NCBI GenBank assembly: GCA_964036045.1
Contig: OZ038380.1
Span: 173,341,529-173,405,528 of the forward strand
Origin: Eutreptiella sp. 'Long Island Sound 2002'
Taxonomy: Eukaryota; Euglenozoa; Euglenophyceae; Eutreptiales; Eutreptiaceae
Direction: 5' to 3'
Length of the DNA stretch: 64,000 nt
Position numbers and translations under genes: made by a program. Numbering within the stretch: position 1 is the stretch's first letter; every line of letters starts with the position of its first letter. Under the pieces are notes generated by a model. That model saw nothing but the letters and a program-made list of their open reading frames with translations. It searched no databases and was not told where the DNA came from. Shown in pieces: positions 27,673-38,745 of this stretch.

Positions 27673-30600
27673 ATGGATGAATCTATGCGGATGTCTCGCA
27701 CGCGTACACGCTGCACTCGACCCCCACGCCGTTATTCCCCACCGGTGTTTCAACGTCCAATTTCCGTCGTCCCCAAGGAAAATCCACAACCATCGCCAAC
27801 TGCGTCTGCCCGGCGACGGCGAAGCTCTATTTGCTTAGCCGTTAAACGCCGTCACTCACGTTGGTCCCATCCCCCACCCAAAACCGCGTCCTCTACACCA
27901 CACTCACGCGCGCACCGTGCATGCAAGCGCATTCGCCGCTTTGGTAGTGTCTCCTCTCGACCGGAACCAATTGAAAAATCGGTTTTGCAACTGCTCCCCA
28001 TTCATGGCCTTCCGTGGCTCGAGCAAGTCGCCACCGTGGCCAATGCCCTTCAAGCCCATACCACCCACACCCCCGTCCATAACACCGCCTCGGTCATTTC
28101 CGACTTCCAGGATACGGTTATTGAATTTGGCGAATCCATGTCATCTATGGCTATCCGCCAGTTTGCATGCGATGCACTCTGCAATATGAATGTCCGTTTT
28201 CCTTCCCAACCCGAGTTCGTCTCAAATGCCGTAACGCAATGCATGCATCTAATTAATGATTCCATAGTTTGCCGCCGCTTTTGGTATCGCTTTCATCGCT
28301 CCTATAACAATCTTCATTGGAGTATGATATCTGACCACGAATGTTTCCAATTTTGTTTGCATGTGCTTGACTACACACAATCCGTTTCTTCAGAACCTGC
28401 CTTTTTACCCTGCTCCCAATTCTGGTCTCCGCTCGAAACATGGTGGGATACCTTATTTAATGTATTCAACATCGATGGGACGATAGGTACCACCTCCTTC
28501 TCTCGTGGCTCACAACACACAGCGTTCACCGGGCCCATGGCCCCGTTTGAGCACCATTTCGGCGCGCTCCCTTCGCCACATGATGTGGCCTGCAGATCGC
28601 GTCGCATACTCCTGTTACCGCAGCCGGGTGACTCCCCTGGCTTGCTAACCGATACTTTACGCGCCAACCCCGACTTGGAACTGGCAGTGTTCGGTATCCC
28701 CCATTCCCACAAGGTTTGGATTGAGTATGCGAGAAAATTGTGCAAGAACGGTAATGCGTGGTGTGCCTTCGAAGAAAAATACTCCGTTTCGTGCCCCCTG
28801 TTCCATCCTTTCCATACCAAACACCAACGTAAAAAATTCGTGAATTCCCCCGTCTCCTGGTTTGTCACAACCCCAACCCTACTTGAGGATTGCTGTGCAT
28901 CAGCAAATGGCGCGCCCCTCTTCAATATTTATACATACATTGCTGCTATGAGCGCTAGAGCCAAAAACGGCCGTGGCTTTTGGAACATGCCGCCTGCACG
29001 CTTCACCGCTTCCATGGGCAAGGGCCCTATGCGCGTCATCTTTCGGGCGTCTATGGAACGCAACACTGAATTTCGTGACAATCTGTATTCCAGCAACACT
29101 TTCAAACCACACTCTGAAACCCAGAAGCTCGCTTTGTCCACGCACCTTGAAGAAATGAGAACACTTCTGCATTTTGCTCCGCAAACCTGGATCCGGAAAC
29201 TGTTCGGTCTCTCAAAAGCTCTCTCTCTCCCATACCTGAAACCTGGTCTCCACTCTGTTTATGTTGTCTTCTCTCTGTTGGACTCCAGAGTGTATGTGGG
29301 CCGCACGGACCGACCCCTTGTCGTGCGTTTCCTGGAACACATCGCGGGGGCTATGCGCGCACTCTTTCACATTCACCGCGGGGAACACGAGTTTCTTGAA
29401 GGCCTTGATTTTTATAGTGCTATGGCGCGAAAAGGCTTGCACCATTTTCTAATTTTGCCCCTGGAAGTGTGCCACCAGTCTCAGCATGCGTCAGTGGAAA
29501 AGAAATGGATTCGGTACTTCGGTGCCAATGTATACAATCAGCGCGATACCGCCCACTACTGCCACCTCAAATGGAAACTGCTGAAACGCATCCAGGCATC
29601 CACAGAAATCTGCAGCCGCCAGCGTGTCAAAACGATTGTCGGCTACATCCAGAAGAACCGCCGCATCGCCCTCTCTCTACCCACCCTGTTGGATACTCTA
29701 ACTGTATCCAAATCCATTATACCACGTCAGGAGTGGAACGATTTATTCCGCAAGGTGTCTGCCCGTGTTCATCAACGCGTCGGTATCCACCTGCCCCAGC
29801 GTCTTCCCTTCCCATATCCTGCCTCCAACGACCCTGCCCCCCAGGATATCAAAAGCTGCATTCAAGACACCATCTCCCAATCCCCCCTCCCCCTGCCACT
29901 CCGTTCCTACCTGCGGTCCGCTGTCCAGCTCACCTCGAAGAGTGGCTGCACTGTTCGTGACCATCTGTGTACGCGGAAAATTCAGAAATCCTGGGACTAC
30001 ATCTGCCGCCGGTCTTCCCACTGTGCGTGCTCCCATGTCTCCGGTGTTCACACGATACAGAACTGTGTATGCACGCGTGACCCCTCTGAATGGCAAACCC
30101 TCTTTGGGCCTGAATACTGCTTGCTTACTCAACACATGGGCAACAGAACGATCACCACGTGGGAATCTATGGAAGGGGACGTGGTCCGATGCGCGAAGCG
30201 CATTGCCACAGTGTCGCGCCTGCCTGATAACCTAGTCGGCACCTACTGTGCTGCAATGGTCCACAAGGCCAAGTCGCTTCACACGGACACGGCCCACAGC
30301 CTACCCTGGTATCTGCGGCCGGAGCGTATCAAGGAATTTAAACGCAAATGGGGTGATCGCTACGTTTTCCTTGTTGTTGATAAAAACCCCGGGCGCACCT
30401 GGGTTATGTGTAAGCGTTTATTTTTCAGCTACATCCGGATCCTGTACTCCGACCCCGAACAGTTTGAAGTTTTGGGCGATTTTCCGACTGTGGTTGATGC
30501 TAAAGTTTTTGCTCTGCAAAAGCTCATGGACGCTGCACGTCAGTTTGGATTGACCAAGTACTTCCGCTGCTCTGCCCGCACCTCTCCCCCAGTGTCCTTC

Positions 30601-31911
30601 CCCTTCTTGAAGCATAAAAGTGACGAGTTCACTGATACCCTGAAATGGCGTCTGTTGTTTTCCCACTTTAGCCATCCCATGAAACAGCATGGCCGCCTCA
30701 TAAGTCGCTGTCTCACACTACTCATCAGTGCAGCGACCCAGATGCTGGATACATGGGCAATTCTGGATGTGCGCGACGTGCGTGCGTATGTCGAGAAGCT
30801 CAACTCAGCGATGGCTCGCCTGTACCCCTCAGGACCCCCCCCCCGCAAAAAACTGCGTCTGTTCGAGTTGGACGTCCGGGAGATGTTCCCTCGCCTCCCT
30901 AGGGATGGCGTTATTGAAGCAATATCCCAGATTGCCGATGCCCTTGCGGACGCGATCCGTGCAGCCCCACCATCCCCGAAACCTCACATACCCAGCAACC
31001 TCCGAGTGGGCTCTAACGGCCTCCTCTTCAGCATCCATCGTCGTAACCGCAAGCTGGACCGCTTGGGTCGTGGCTACACTAGTGACTTTCACATACTCAG
31101 CATGTCAGATGTTTTAGCTTATATGAATTTTGATGTATATCACAATGATATTTTTGTCATTGGTAGCAGGGTGGCCAAACAAAAACGCGGCGTTGCGATA
31201 GGCGGTCTATGCTCGGCGCAAGCTGCGCAACTTTTTTGCATGATGCGTGAATTGTCGTTTAACACTTCCTCTGGCTCTCCGGCTCACAAGCTGTCACGAC
31301 GCCTGCCCAAACATGCCCTTCCCATCCCCCCTTACAGGTACATGGACAACATTGTAGGCGCCATATGTGGGAATATTGGCCTGACTAGACTCCAGCGTAT
31401 GTTCGAAAAACTGTATGGGCTGGAATTGCAACAGGAATCCGAGGGTCTGGTGATTCCCAGCCTGGAAGCGGTTCTGTGCGTGCTACCAGACACCGCAGAG
31501 GTATCAATGCGCCTGAAAACTAAGGTAGATTGGAGCGTGCCCCCCCACAAACGATTCTCCCGATTCCCGGACCCCGAGGCTGTCCAAGCAAAACGCTCCA
31601 CCAAGAGCATTGCAGTCACCCTGGGGCTCAAATCCGCTGGGTATTCCACGCGCTGGTCCGATGTACAACACAATGCCCTTGCATGCGTGCACGAATTACA
31701 CATGAAGCGGTACCCCACCTCATGGTGGAAACCTGGTCTTTATTCGGGACTCACCCGGTCTAATTTGTGTGACCGTGATCTGGTTCTAGGTCTGCTTTAC
31801 CCGCCTGCTCCCTCCCTGCCCCCCGTATGTAATCCTGTGCTCCACAGCCTGGGGTTGCCTGGTACGGATGCCACAACTGCACTCTGCAGTGCCAATATAC
31901 TTGGCCTTTGA
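27673..31911 (+). CDS. Penelope-like ORF2: GIY-YIG endonuclease and reverse transcriptase
   Basis: 1412 residues from MDESMRMSRT; the frame is open from 27532, so frameshift expression from ORF1 is possible. A basic N-terminus is followed by a GIY-YIG nuclease at ~525-610 (VYVVFSLLDSRVYVGRTDRP, RFLEH, Glu in ASVEKKWIRYFG, Asn in NVYNQ). Next are a Cys/His cluster (CACSHVSGVHTIQNCVC, ~785-800), a VVDKNPGRTW box (~900), RT motif A FELDVREMFPRLPR (~1065), motif B GVAIGGLCSAQAAQ (~1174) and motif C RYMDNIVG (~1222). The thumb-like region carries no C-terminal endonuclease. The order matches permuted Penelope-like elements. Motif C has Asn in place of the second Asp, also in the window's other copy. 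It likely nicks target DNA and reverse transcribes the element RNA. Confidence 0.9.
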   Translation: MDESMRMSRTRTRCTRPPRRYSPPVFQRPISVVPKENPQPSPTASARRRRSSICLAVKRRHSRWSHPPPKTASSTPHSRAHRACKRIRRFGSVSSRPEPIEKSVLQLLPIHGLPWLEQVATVANALQAHTTHTPVHNTASVISDFQDTVIEFGESMSSMAIRQFACDALCNMNVRFPSQPEFVSNAVTQCMHLINDSIVCRRFWYRFHRSYNNLHWSMISDHECFQFCLHVLDYTQSVSSEPAFLPCSQFWSPLETWWDTLFNVFNIDGTIGTTSFSRGSQHTAFTGPMAPFEHHFGALPSPHDVACRSRRILLLPQPGDSPGLLTDTLRANPDLELAVFGIPHSHKVWIEYARKLCKNGNAWCAFEEKYSVSCPLFHPFHTKHQRKKFVNSPVSWFVTTPTLLEDCCASANGAPLFNIYTYIAAMSARAKNGRGFWNMPPARFTASMGKGPMRVIFRASMERNTEFRDNLYSSNTFKPHSETQKLALSTHLEEMRTLLHFAPQTWIRKLFGLSKALSLPYLKPGLHSVYVVFSLLDSRVYVGRTDRPLVVRFLEHIAGAMRALFHIHRGEHEFLEGLDFYSAMARKGLHHFLILPLEVCHQSQHASVEKKWIRYFGANVYNQRDTAHYCHLKWKLLKRIQASTEICSRQRVKTIVGYIQKNRRIALSLPTLLDTLTVSKSIIPRQEWNDLFRKVSARVHQRVGIHLPQRLPFPYPASNDPAPQDIKSCIQDTISQSPLPLPLRSYLRSAVQLTSKSGCTVRDHLCTRKIQKSWDYICRRSSHCACSHVSGVHTIQNCVCTRDPSEWQTLFGPEYCLLTQHMGNRTITTWESMEGDVVRCAKRIATVSRLPDNLVGTYCAAMVHKAKSLHTDTAHSLPWYLRPERIKEFKRKWGDRYVFLVVDKNPGRTWVMCKRLFFSYIRILYSDPEQFEVLGDFPTVVDAKVFALQKLMDAARQFGLTKYFRCSARTSPPVSFPFLKHKSDEFTDTLKWRLLFSHFSHPMKQHGRLISRCLTLLISAATQMLDTWAILDVRDVRAYVEKLNSAMARLYPSGPPPRKKLRLFELDVREMFPRLPRDGVIEAISQIADALADAIRAAPPSPKPHIPSNLRVGSNGLLFSIHRRNRKLDRLGRGYTSDFHILSMSDVLAYMNFDVYHNDIFVIGSRVAKQKRGVAIGGLCSAQAAQLFCMMRELSFNTSSGSPAHKLSRRLPKHALPIPPYRYMDNIVGAICGNIGLTRLQRMFEKLYGLELQQESEGLVIPSLEAVLCVLPDTAEVSMRLKTKVDWSVPPHKRFSRFPDPEAVQAKRSTKSIAVTLGLKSAGYSTRWSDVQHNALACVHELHMKRYPTSWWKPGLYSGLTRSNLCDRDLVLGLLYPPAPSLPPVCNPVLHSLGLPGTDATTALCSANILGL

Positions 31912-31925
31912 TGACTTGGTGATTC

Positions 31926-31949
31926 CAGGGGGCTCCGGCCCCCTGTTTT
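31926..31949 (+). terminator. 3' hairpin after ORF2
   Basis: CAGGGGGC-TCCG-GCCCCCTG (31926-31945), an 8-bp perfect stem with a UCCG loop followed by TTTT, 15 bases past the ORF2 stop. A comparable hairpin sits at the end of ORF2 in the minus-strand copy (11575-11609), so it is a family feature. It may be a recognition structure for the reverse transcriptase rather than a transcription terminator. Confidence 0.7.
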
Positions 31950-32081
31950 ATGTGCACTCTGGCTTGACGAAAGACGCTCACACATTCGTGTTCCACAGTC
32001 TATGGGCTAACGCCGTTTTGTTGCTTTGTCCTGCCCGCTGACGAGTCTTGCCAGTACTTTCGCACCCCAAGTGACATTGTG
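31946..32081 (+). repeat. 3' pseudo-LTR of Penelope-like element
   Basis: Identical to 26141-26276 over 136 bp. It overlaps the T-run after the 3' hairpin. Confidence 0.95.
31961..32052 (+). ncRNA. Hammerhead ribozyme, 3' copy
   Basis: Same sequence and fold as 26156-26247; predicted cut after A32002. With the 5' copy it would release a 5805-nt unit RNA. Confidence 0.85.
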
Positions 32082-32469
32082 AACCCGATTTCCTGCTTGT
32101 TTGGCCCATCTGAGGTGTACTGCAGGCCTCAAAATGCAAGTCGCGGAATCAGCTACCGGGACTTTATGGACCGCTGTGATGAAATTGCACTTCGAGGCAG
32201 AGGAGACGGCCCCGCACCGTCGCGGCGCCGTATCTGATTCTGAATTCTGGCGTCGCCCTTGTGCCCCCCTATTTGGTTATCGGCCCTGTGATCCGCCCAG
32301 AGCGTTCCACTTAGGGTAGTGACTTTTCCACTTCCGTCTAAATGGAGGCAAGGAGGGGCTACATGAGGGAATTTAAGCTGCTGCTGGGTGGGTATAGGGC
32401 CGGTTGCATTTGTGTGGGTTGTGGAATCTGGAGTTGTTGGTGGAAAATGTGGCTAAGGTGAAAGGTTTT

Positions 32470-32780
32470 GCTTCTGTTGAAGTTGTTGTTGCTATTGACA
32501 CTCGAGAAGTTCTTGTTGTTGGTGGTGGTGGTGGTGGTGTTGTCGTTGTTGCAACTGTGCGACTTTTGCCTATTGCCTATTGTCTATTGCCTGTTGACGC
32601 GCTCTTGGGGATTTGGGTTTCTCACCACCGAGGCTTAAAGTTGGAGATGTAAGTGTCTTAGTTGTTGAGGTGTTGGTTGTTGTGGTGGTGCCTGTTGCGT
32701 TTGTTGTTGCACTCTGGGTGGTGGCGTTGCTTTTGGTTCTTGTTCCTTTTCTTTTGTTGCTTGTGCTTCGCGTTCCTCGT
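32470..32780. repeat. GTT/GGT-rich simple repeat region
   Basis: Irregular GTTGTTGTTGC and GGTGGTGGTGG runs. The Thr/Asn-rich frames here are compositional. From 32780 to 34150 there is no supported gene; a CAAATCCTCCTTTTATACCC unit occurs twice at about 33365 and 33398. Confidence 0.75.
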
Positions 32781-34206
32781 TGTATACGAAATCTGAATCC
32801 CATTCGGGTTCCAAGATGGATGCATCGCGAGGTTCGGGTTTGGGCTCCGGAGACAGAGTGGTGGCCATGCTCTCCTCATTATCAAGTTCAAGTTCAGGCC
32901 TCTAATTGGGAAGCAAGGTAAGCAACCAAGCTAGGTAAAGTAAGGTGAAAGTGATCCAAAAATGTGGTAGTATGTGTGCCCTTTGTGCATTCTTCGTGCT
33001 TGTGCATCCTCTTCCATTGGGACGACATAAGGGTAATGAACCTACGGGGGAACCAAGGAGGAAGAGGAGAAAATCTTGTCTTCCGCTTTGTGTGTGCCTA
33101 ATGCCTATTGTGTGCCCATTGTGCGATTGCATACATTCTTTGTGCCTTGCTTCTCCTTTTCAATAGTGATGCAGTGCCCTAGGTAGTGAAGCCAGTGCCT
33201 AATGTTAGAGTACTTCACTACCGCGGGAAGAATGCAATGGAAAAACTTTCATTTTGGAACCCTTTATTCATAGCGATTTCTCCCAAATTCCCATCCAAAA
33301 TCGCCAAAAAATCGTAATTTCAACCTTCATTTTCCATCCCACAATCGTCCCTTTTTGAAGTCGCAAATCCTCCTTTTATACCCCTTAAGAAATGTCCCAA
33401 ATCCTCCTTTTATACCCCTTTGTCAGCCATTTTTCTTCCCTAGGCGATTTCTTCCCTAGGTAGTTAAGTCACTCCCCAACGCAGTCGCTGGAGCCTATCA
33501 CAGAGGCTGTGTGCTTTGTCCCTTGCGCTGTAATATTGCATTGTTGTTGTAAATCATAATAAATATGTGCCAAAATAGTTTGACAATGGAGTTAATGAGG
33601 TACACACACAAAAGTGCACGGCAATTGCACATGAATTTCCATATTCAAGCAATGTGTGAACTGCAATTCGGGCACATGCATGTACGTCCTATTCCCGTTT
33701 TCGCCATTTTTTCAAGGACCGTAATAGGTGAGGAATGCAATGCATGGTCGTGTGTGCATACAATGAAGCACGCCCAACTGCCAACACCTAAGCACATGCA
33801 CGAGAACACATCCCTTGCAGTTCAGCACGGTTACTTAAATGTCTACTTAATAAACCTTCACTTGCTTCGTTTTGCCGTGTCAACTATAGCCTAGGAATGC
33901 ACGGAGAAGTGCCCACACTTGTTGAAAATGAATAGCGCTAAACGCGCAAGCGTGACCATGTTTGCATTTATTTCACTTGTGCAAATAAAGTGTCAACCGA
34001 AAGGTTGCAAGCGCACGCTCTTATCATCGCCCCCTCCGAATATGTTTCGATGCAACCTCCCCAACCGCCTCTGTTCACCCACGTTTTCGGATAACTCGCG
34101 TCCCACTACCCCTCGTCACTCTAGTGGTTTGTAACGTTGATTTGAGGCTTCTTTTTTGGTTTCCCTCAATCCTAATCATTTGGCATACTTGAAAATCCCT
34201 TCCTTA

Positions 34207-34470
34207 ATGGCGTTCGGTGATGGGTTGAGACCTTCAACTCGAGGTTGGGTGGCCGACATGCGGTTCTCGTTCATGCAAACGGCGCTGAAGGCAGTTGAAC
34301 CAGAGGATGACATCGACATCATGGCCAAAAGTTTGGCGAGGAATGCGATCCGGGAGGGTAAATCAGAGTTGCAAAGAGAGATTACATTACGCAATTTACG
34401 CTACATGGAGGACCTGGAAGACACACACCGAACCGAGTTGATGCGCAGTGAGGGCGCTGATAGAGATGAG
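34207..34470 (+). CDS. Likely first exon, unknown protein
   Basis: Starts MAFGDGLRPSTRGWVADMRF, continues through DIMAKSLARNAIREGKSELQ and ends at GADRDE. It is 88 codons ending exactly at a GT (GAGATGAG|GTGCG). Helical, charged and protein-like throughout. No partner exon is certain; a candidate with HSHASNFEELRQQ lies near 34850-34893. No family is recognised. Confidence 0.4.
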
Positions 34471-35899
34471 GTGCGATTATGTTGGTCATCATCTTGTGAA
34501 TGTAACCCACGTTTTGTCTCACCTCGTCGCCGGTTTCCTCGTCGCAATCGCCAAAGGGCGTACGCAATATTGATGGTTGGGCCATGATATTTGTGTTTCA
34601 CCATCCGAAGGTTGCTCCATCCACCTCGAAATCTTTCGAATTGGGGATGCAAAGTTCCAATGAGAACTAGTTTGCTCGCAATTGTCCTCGTAGCCAAAAA
34701 TTGACCTGTGGTGCTAAGGGTTTCGGGTTGTTGGCCGTAGAAATGCTAATCCATTGGGGCCAAACCCGTCATTCACCTGTGCTACGATTCTTTTTAGTTG
34801 GCGAAGCGTCTTGCCGATGTATCCTGTGCGCCTATGAAGATGACCGAAACCCACATTCACTCCCACGCGAGCAACTTTGAAGAGCTAAGACAGCAGGTTT
34901 TGCCTTTTGTAAGTTGGTTGAGGTTCGTGCCGCGTTCATCCTTTTGGGTGCAAATGGAAACCGATCTCAATCCGATGGCACAAGAAAGGCATGCATGAGG
35001 CGATGCATGTGCACAAAGCAAAGCAACGAAGAAATGTGAACAACGTTCCCAAACATAGTGTGGGGGCGTTGGAAGGGTCAAGGTAAAGTGTCCACAAGTG
35101 ACCGGAAGGAGCCCTAAAATCACGGGGACAACTACACCCCACCAAGATGCCATGTTGGCTCAACGGTGCAATTGGAAAGTGCCAATGCGTAAGGGGCGTG
35201 ATTTGTCGGCCTACAGCATGCACCGTGGATTGCGGTTTTTGGGTATTTTTCAAAAAAAGTGAGCATATATCCGAATACTTATTAAGAATACTGATTGCGG
35301 AATGTGGAATTAACAGGCCCTCTCGCCTTGCCTCTTCACCAATGGTGTACACGGTGCCTAGAAAAGTGCCCGAAACTTCTCTATTCAACACAATACCATT
35401 GGTTGACGCCCCTCCTCTAGCCTTGTCTTTAGTTATAACCTGCCACACGCCCAAGACCATGACATTTCAACAGTTCCACCCAAGGCAGAGGAATTGGCCC
35501 ATCACATGCATAACTTGCTTGCTTGCAACAAGTGCATGAACGATTTCCTGTGTTGTGAATGGCAAATAATTAAACTATGCGCTTGGGATCAAATCAAAAA
35601 GAAACCTTGTTCACGTGGTCCCTTATCATTGCCATGACTCTAGTTGTGCCAAGAAAACATAGCACATGCATGTAGCAAGTAGCAAAGCAAGAAGAAGTGG
35701 TTGTCCCGCAGGCCACAAACTTGAACCTTGAATGGTTATTCGGCACTAAATCATCCGTTCAGTTGCTGCAGCGCAGTACAACGCAAGGGAGAATCAAAAA
35801 GTGATTCGTCTACCTCGGCTGGTGGGCACGTCCCTTCGTCAATCACTTCCGATAAACAAATGAACATAGCATTTTGCCAGTAGACCTACTTTGGAGCTG

Positions 35900-36640
35900 C
35901 GCCTAGCCGCGGCTGGGTGGCTGGGAGGCTTTGGAAACCCCCCCCTCCCCCCCCCCCGCTGGCTGGCTGGCTGGCGCGCCCCCGGGAAACAGCCAAAATA
36001 CGTAGTGCACCATTGTACCGCCTCTCACGCATGGTATGGGTATGGGGATGGGTTTGCAAGGGTGGGGGGGTCGGCTACCTTTCAAGAGCATGCCTTCGGA
36101 ACCTCCCATAAAGACCAAGAACACAAAACATAGAATCACTGTATCAAACGTATGTTCAACTGCAAATGTTGTTGTTACCGATGTAAACCTCAGAGTACGC
36201 AATTGTCCTCAATCCGAAATATATGCCATCCATATTGCAATATATATTCCAACGCACCTTTCCAAAGAACACTTACGTCTCCAACTCCTCATGCCGACGG
36301 TAGTTGGACACGGGGACGCTACAACACAATGCAACGGCAATTGTGTTGGGTGATTGTGCAACTGGACCACTAGGTCCGGATTCCCACACGAGCAAACAAC
36401 CCAAACCCCCATCCCGATGCATGATGTGCCTTGTTTAAAGGGAAGGAAATTTTACCACACACTCCATGGATCGGTGACATCATCTTGAGATCTTGAGAGC
36501 AAGGGCGGTGAGGCAAACATGCATGTACAAAGCAATGGTGGTTGGCTAGGTGGCTGGCTGGCTGGCGCTGGCCGGCCGGCCGGCCGAAACCCCCCCTCCC
36601 CCCCTGGCTGGCGCAGCTCCTTTATCCGACCATCAATACA
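35900..36640. repeat. GGCTG/GGCC repeat clusters
   Basis: Two related clusters of GCTGGCTGGCTGGC with C-runs, at about 35910-35980 and 36545-36615 (the second extended by GGCCGGCCGGCC). A degenerate relative lies at 55000-55145. Regions 34900-35900 and 36640-37890 show no gene I can support. Confidence 0.75.
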
Positions 36641-38018
36641 TAAATCCCATCACGTTGAAAGGTTGATGTTGATCATGAGAAGAAGTAGGGATACATTCAA
36701 AGCACAAGGATTGGAGTACACATCGTGGACTGAAAACACATGGACCTTCAACCACTGCACCACTCTCATCTTGACCAGTTGTCCCTTTTCTTGCTTGGCC
36801 CCATGGAAGTCTGGGGTGGCAAAGCAAGCAAGCACGCAGGAGCAACCTGCTACTACTCCTGATTCAACAACTAGTGCGCACGGACACTCGTTTACCTGAC
36901 GGTTTTGGCGGTGCCTTTCAGGCAGCCAAGCGGTACGCTGCTCCAAAGAAGAAAATGTTAGTTTGGCAATTTGAACTTTTTTGTTGGTGCACCAGCAGCA
37001 GCAACCGCCATAACGGCAGTAGCTCTACTCCCAACAAAATAAGCTGCGTCCAGTCGAGAACAAATTCCCCTCGAGAACGATGTGAGCTTCCCCTGCAACC
37101 GTGGCCCTCTGGCCTCCGATCCCTCGTGGCCATCGCATTCTTCAGCTCAAACTCCAAGAGTGTTCAGCCCGTGGGCTCTTAGTGAGCGAGGCCATGGGGA
37201 AGTGGGTACAATTGCGTGGGGCATTGCAGCAACAAGAAGCAAAAATGTGGGCGTCATGGGCCGCTAATCGACAGGTCGTTGCATTTGTGCTGTTGCCCCG
37301 GTGTACGGTACAACGCCAACGCCGATTTTTCCGGCGGCCCAAAAGGGGTGGATTGTGGCGTGCGGTTTGTGTAATTGGTGAGGGGATTTCTTCAATTTCT
37401 CTGATTCGTATGAAAGTTGTACACGCTGTTCCCTTGGGCCATGTGTCCCCACAGGCCCTCATTCTGTTGCGGGGTGAGGGTGTCAGTTCTCATTGATCCT
37501 GACTCAATGCATGGCGCACGTAGGCGCAAAGTAGTGATGGGCAAAGTGTCAAGATAGATTGACGCTCCGTGACATTCCATCTCCCGGCCTCGGTTTTGGG
37601 ATTCAGGGGGGATGGCATTGTCGTGCTTTGACACAGCGGTATTAGCAGCACAAGCATCAGCAGCGCATCATGTGATCCCAGTAACAGGCACAGGGCCACA
37701 GCTGCATCAGCACATCAACAGCAGCTGGGCAGGGACTGAAGTAACGTAAGCCCCATGCCAAAGGAGGCTCTCGCCAAAGCAAGAGGACGCCGCAGGGACC
37801 CCGGATCGGCAGCCCAACGCCACCGGCCGGGGTACAAGCGGAGTGCCGGTCATGCACCCCTGACCCTGCTGGCCCATGCTGGCGTCCTTCTCTAATATGG
37901 GGGCTTCAGGCAGGCTCCAACCCGCGAACCGCCTCCCTTCCCCTTCGCATTTGCGTCCAGGACCTTAGTAGGCAGATACCCTACCCAATATGGTCTGCCC
38001 CGACGAACGCATGCGCGT

Positions 38019-38390
38019 GTGCACACACACGCCACCCCCGTCCCAGCGGCGCTGTGGCCACCACTGCACGATACATTCCAGCAAACCACTGGGGGTACGA
38101 TATTTCTGCGGACCGTGTGCCTGCGGCGGGTCGGCAGCCAACCCCCAAATTGGCAACGCCGGTGGCGGGCCCTGGACATGGTGCTCAGCCCGGAGGACTC
38201 CTCGGCTCTGCGCATGCGACTGTCGCGTTGCATAGTTCCACGACGCACGACGTCCCTCGGATTTCTGTCAATGAACCCACTCTTCTGCGCCCCCTGCCCT
38301 GAGGGATCACAGTTGCGCCCCCTTCTGATGATCGCGGCCAAGGCCATGGGCCCCACCAGACCCCCCATCTGGTCTAGATCGCTTTCCTGA
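38019..38390 (+). CDS. Exon-like ORF, unknown
   Basis: Reads through RRVGSQPPNWQRRWRALDMV, LSPEDSSALRMRLSRCIVPR and RPLLMIAAKAMGPTRPPIW with typical protein composition on plus. Exact exon ends are not clear. It is probably the upstream part of the gene whose spliced exons lie at 38746-39227. The minus-strand frame over the same bases is Pro/Arg-rich and looks like a shadow. Confidence 0.35.
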   Translation: MHTHATPVPAALWPPLHDTFQQTTGGTIFLRTVCLRRVGSQPPNWQRRWRALDMVLSPEDSSALRMRLSRCIVPRRTTSLGFLSMNPLFCAPCPEGSQLRPLLMIAAKAMGPTRPPIWSRSLS

Positions 38391-38745
38391 GGACAGGATG
38401 TGTCTATGGGGCTCCGGGTGGTGCGCGCCGTGCCATGTGCTTCCAACGCGTGCTCGGGGGTGGGGCTGCTTCGGGGGTGAGTGGCTGTGGCCCTCTGTGG
38501 TGCCATGATATTGGCGCTTGGTCCAGTGGTCGTGTGCTGGGAGGGGGGGGCTCCTCGGTCTGTGGCCCACATCCCAAAATGGCCGAAGGCCACTTTGGGG
38601 GGGGGGGGGGCGGGGTGGCACAAGGCCTTGGTGGTTAGCTCTGTTAACTTGTGGCGGCGCCCATTGGCCTCTCACCCTTGAACCTGCTATGACAAGCAGG
38701 CATCCGCACTACTGCGGGCATCCACCTGTCTGGGTGGGAATCCAG

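Larger units (their letters stand above)
26141..32081 (+). mobile_element. Complete permuted Penelope-like retroelement
   Basis: Bounded by identical 136-bp direct repeats (26141-26276 and 31946-32081), as expected for the pseudo-LTRs of this group. They enclose a zinc-knuckle ORF1, a GIY-YIG/RT ORF2 and a strong 3' hairpin. Ribozyme cut site to cut site is 5805 nt. Identity of the two repeats and intact frames argue for recent insertion. No clear target-site duplication is seen outside the repeats. Confidence 0.9.

Noticed and set aside
32404-32921. Val/Leu-rich and Thr/Asn-rich open frames
   Set aside because: They are translations of GTT/GGT simple repeats.
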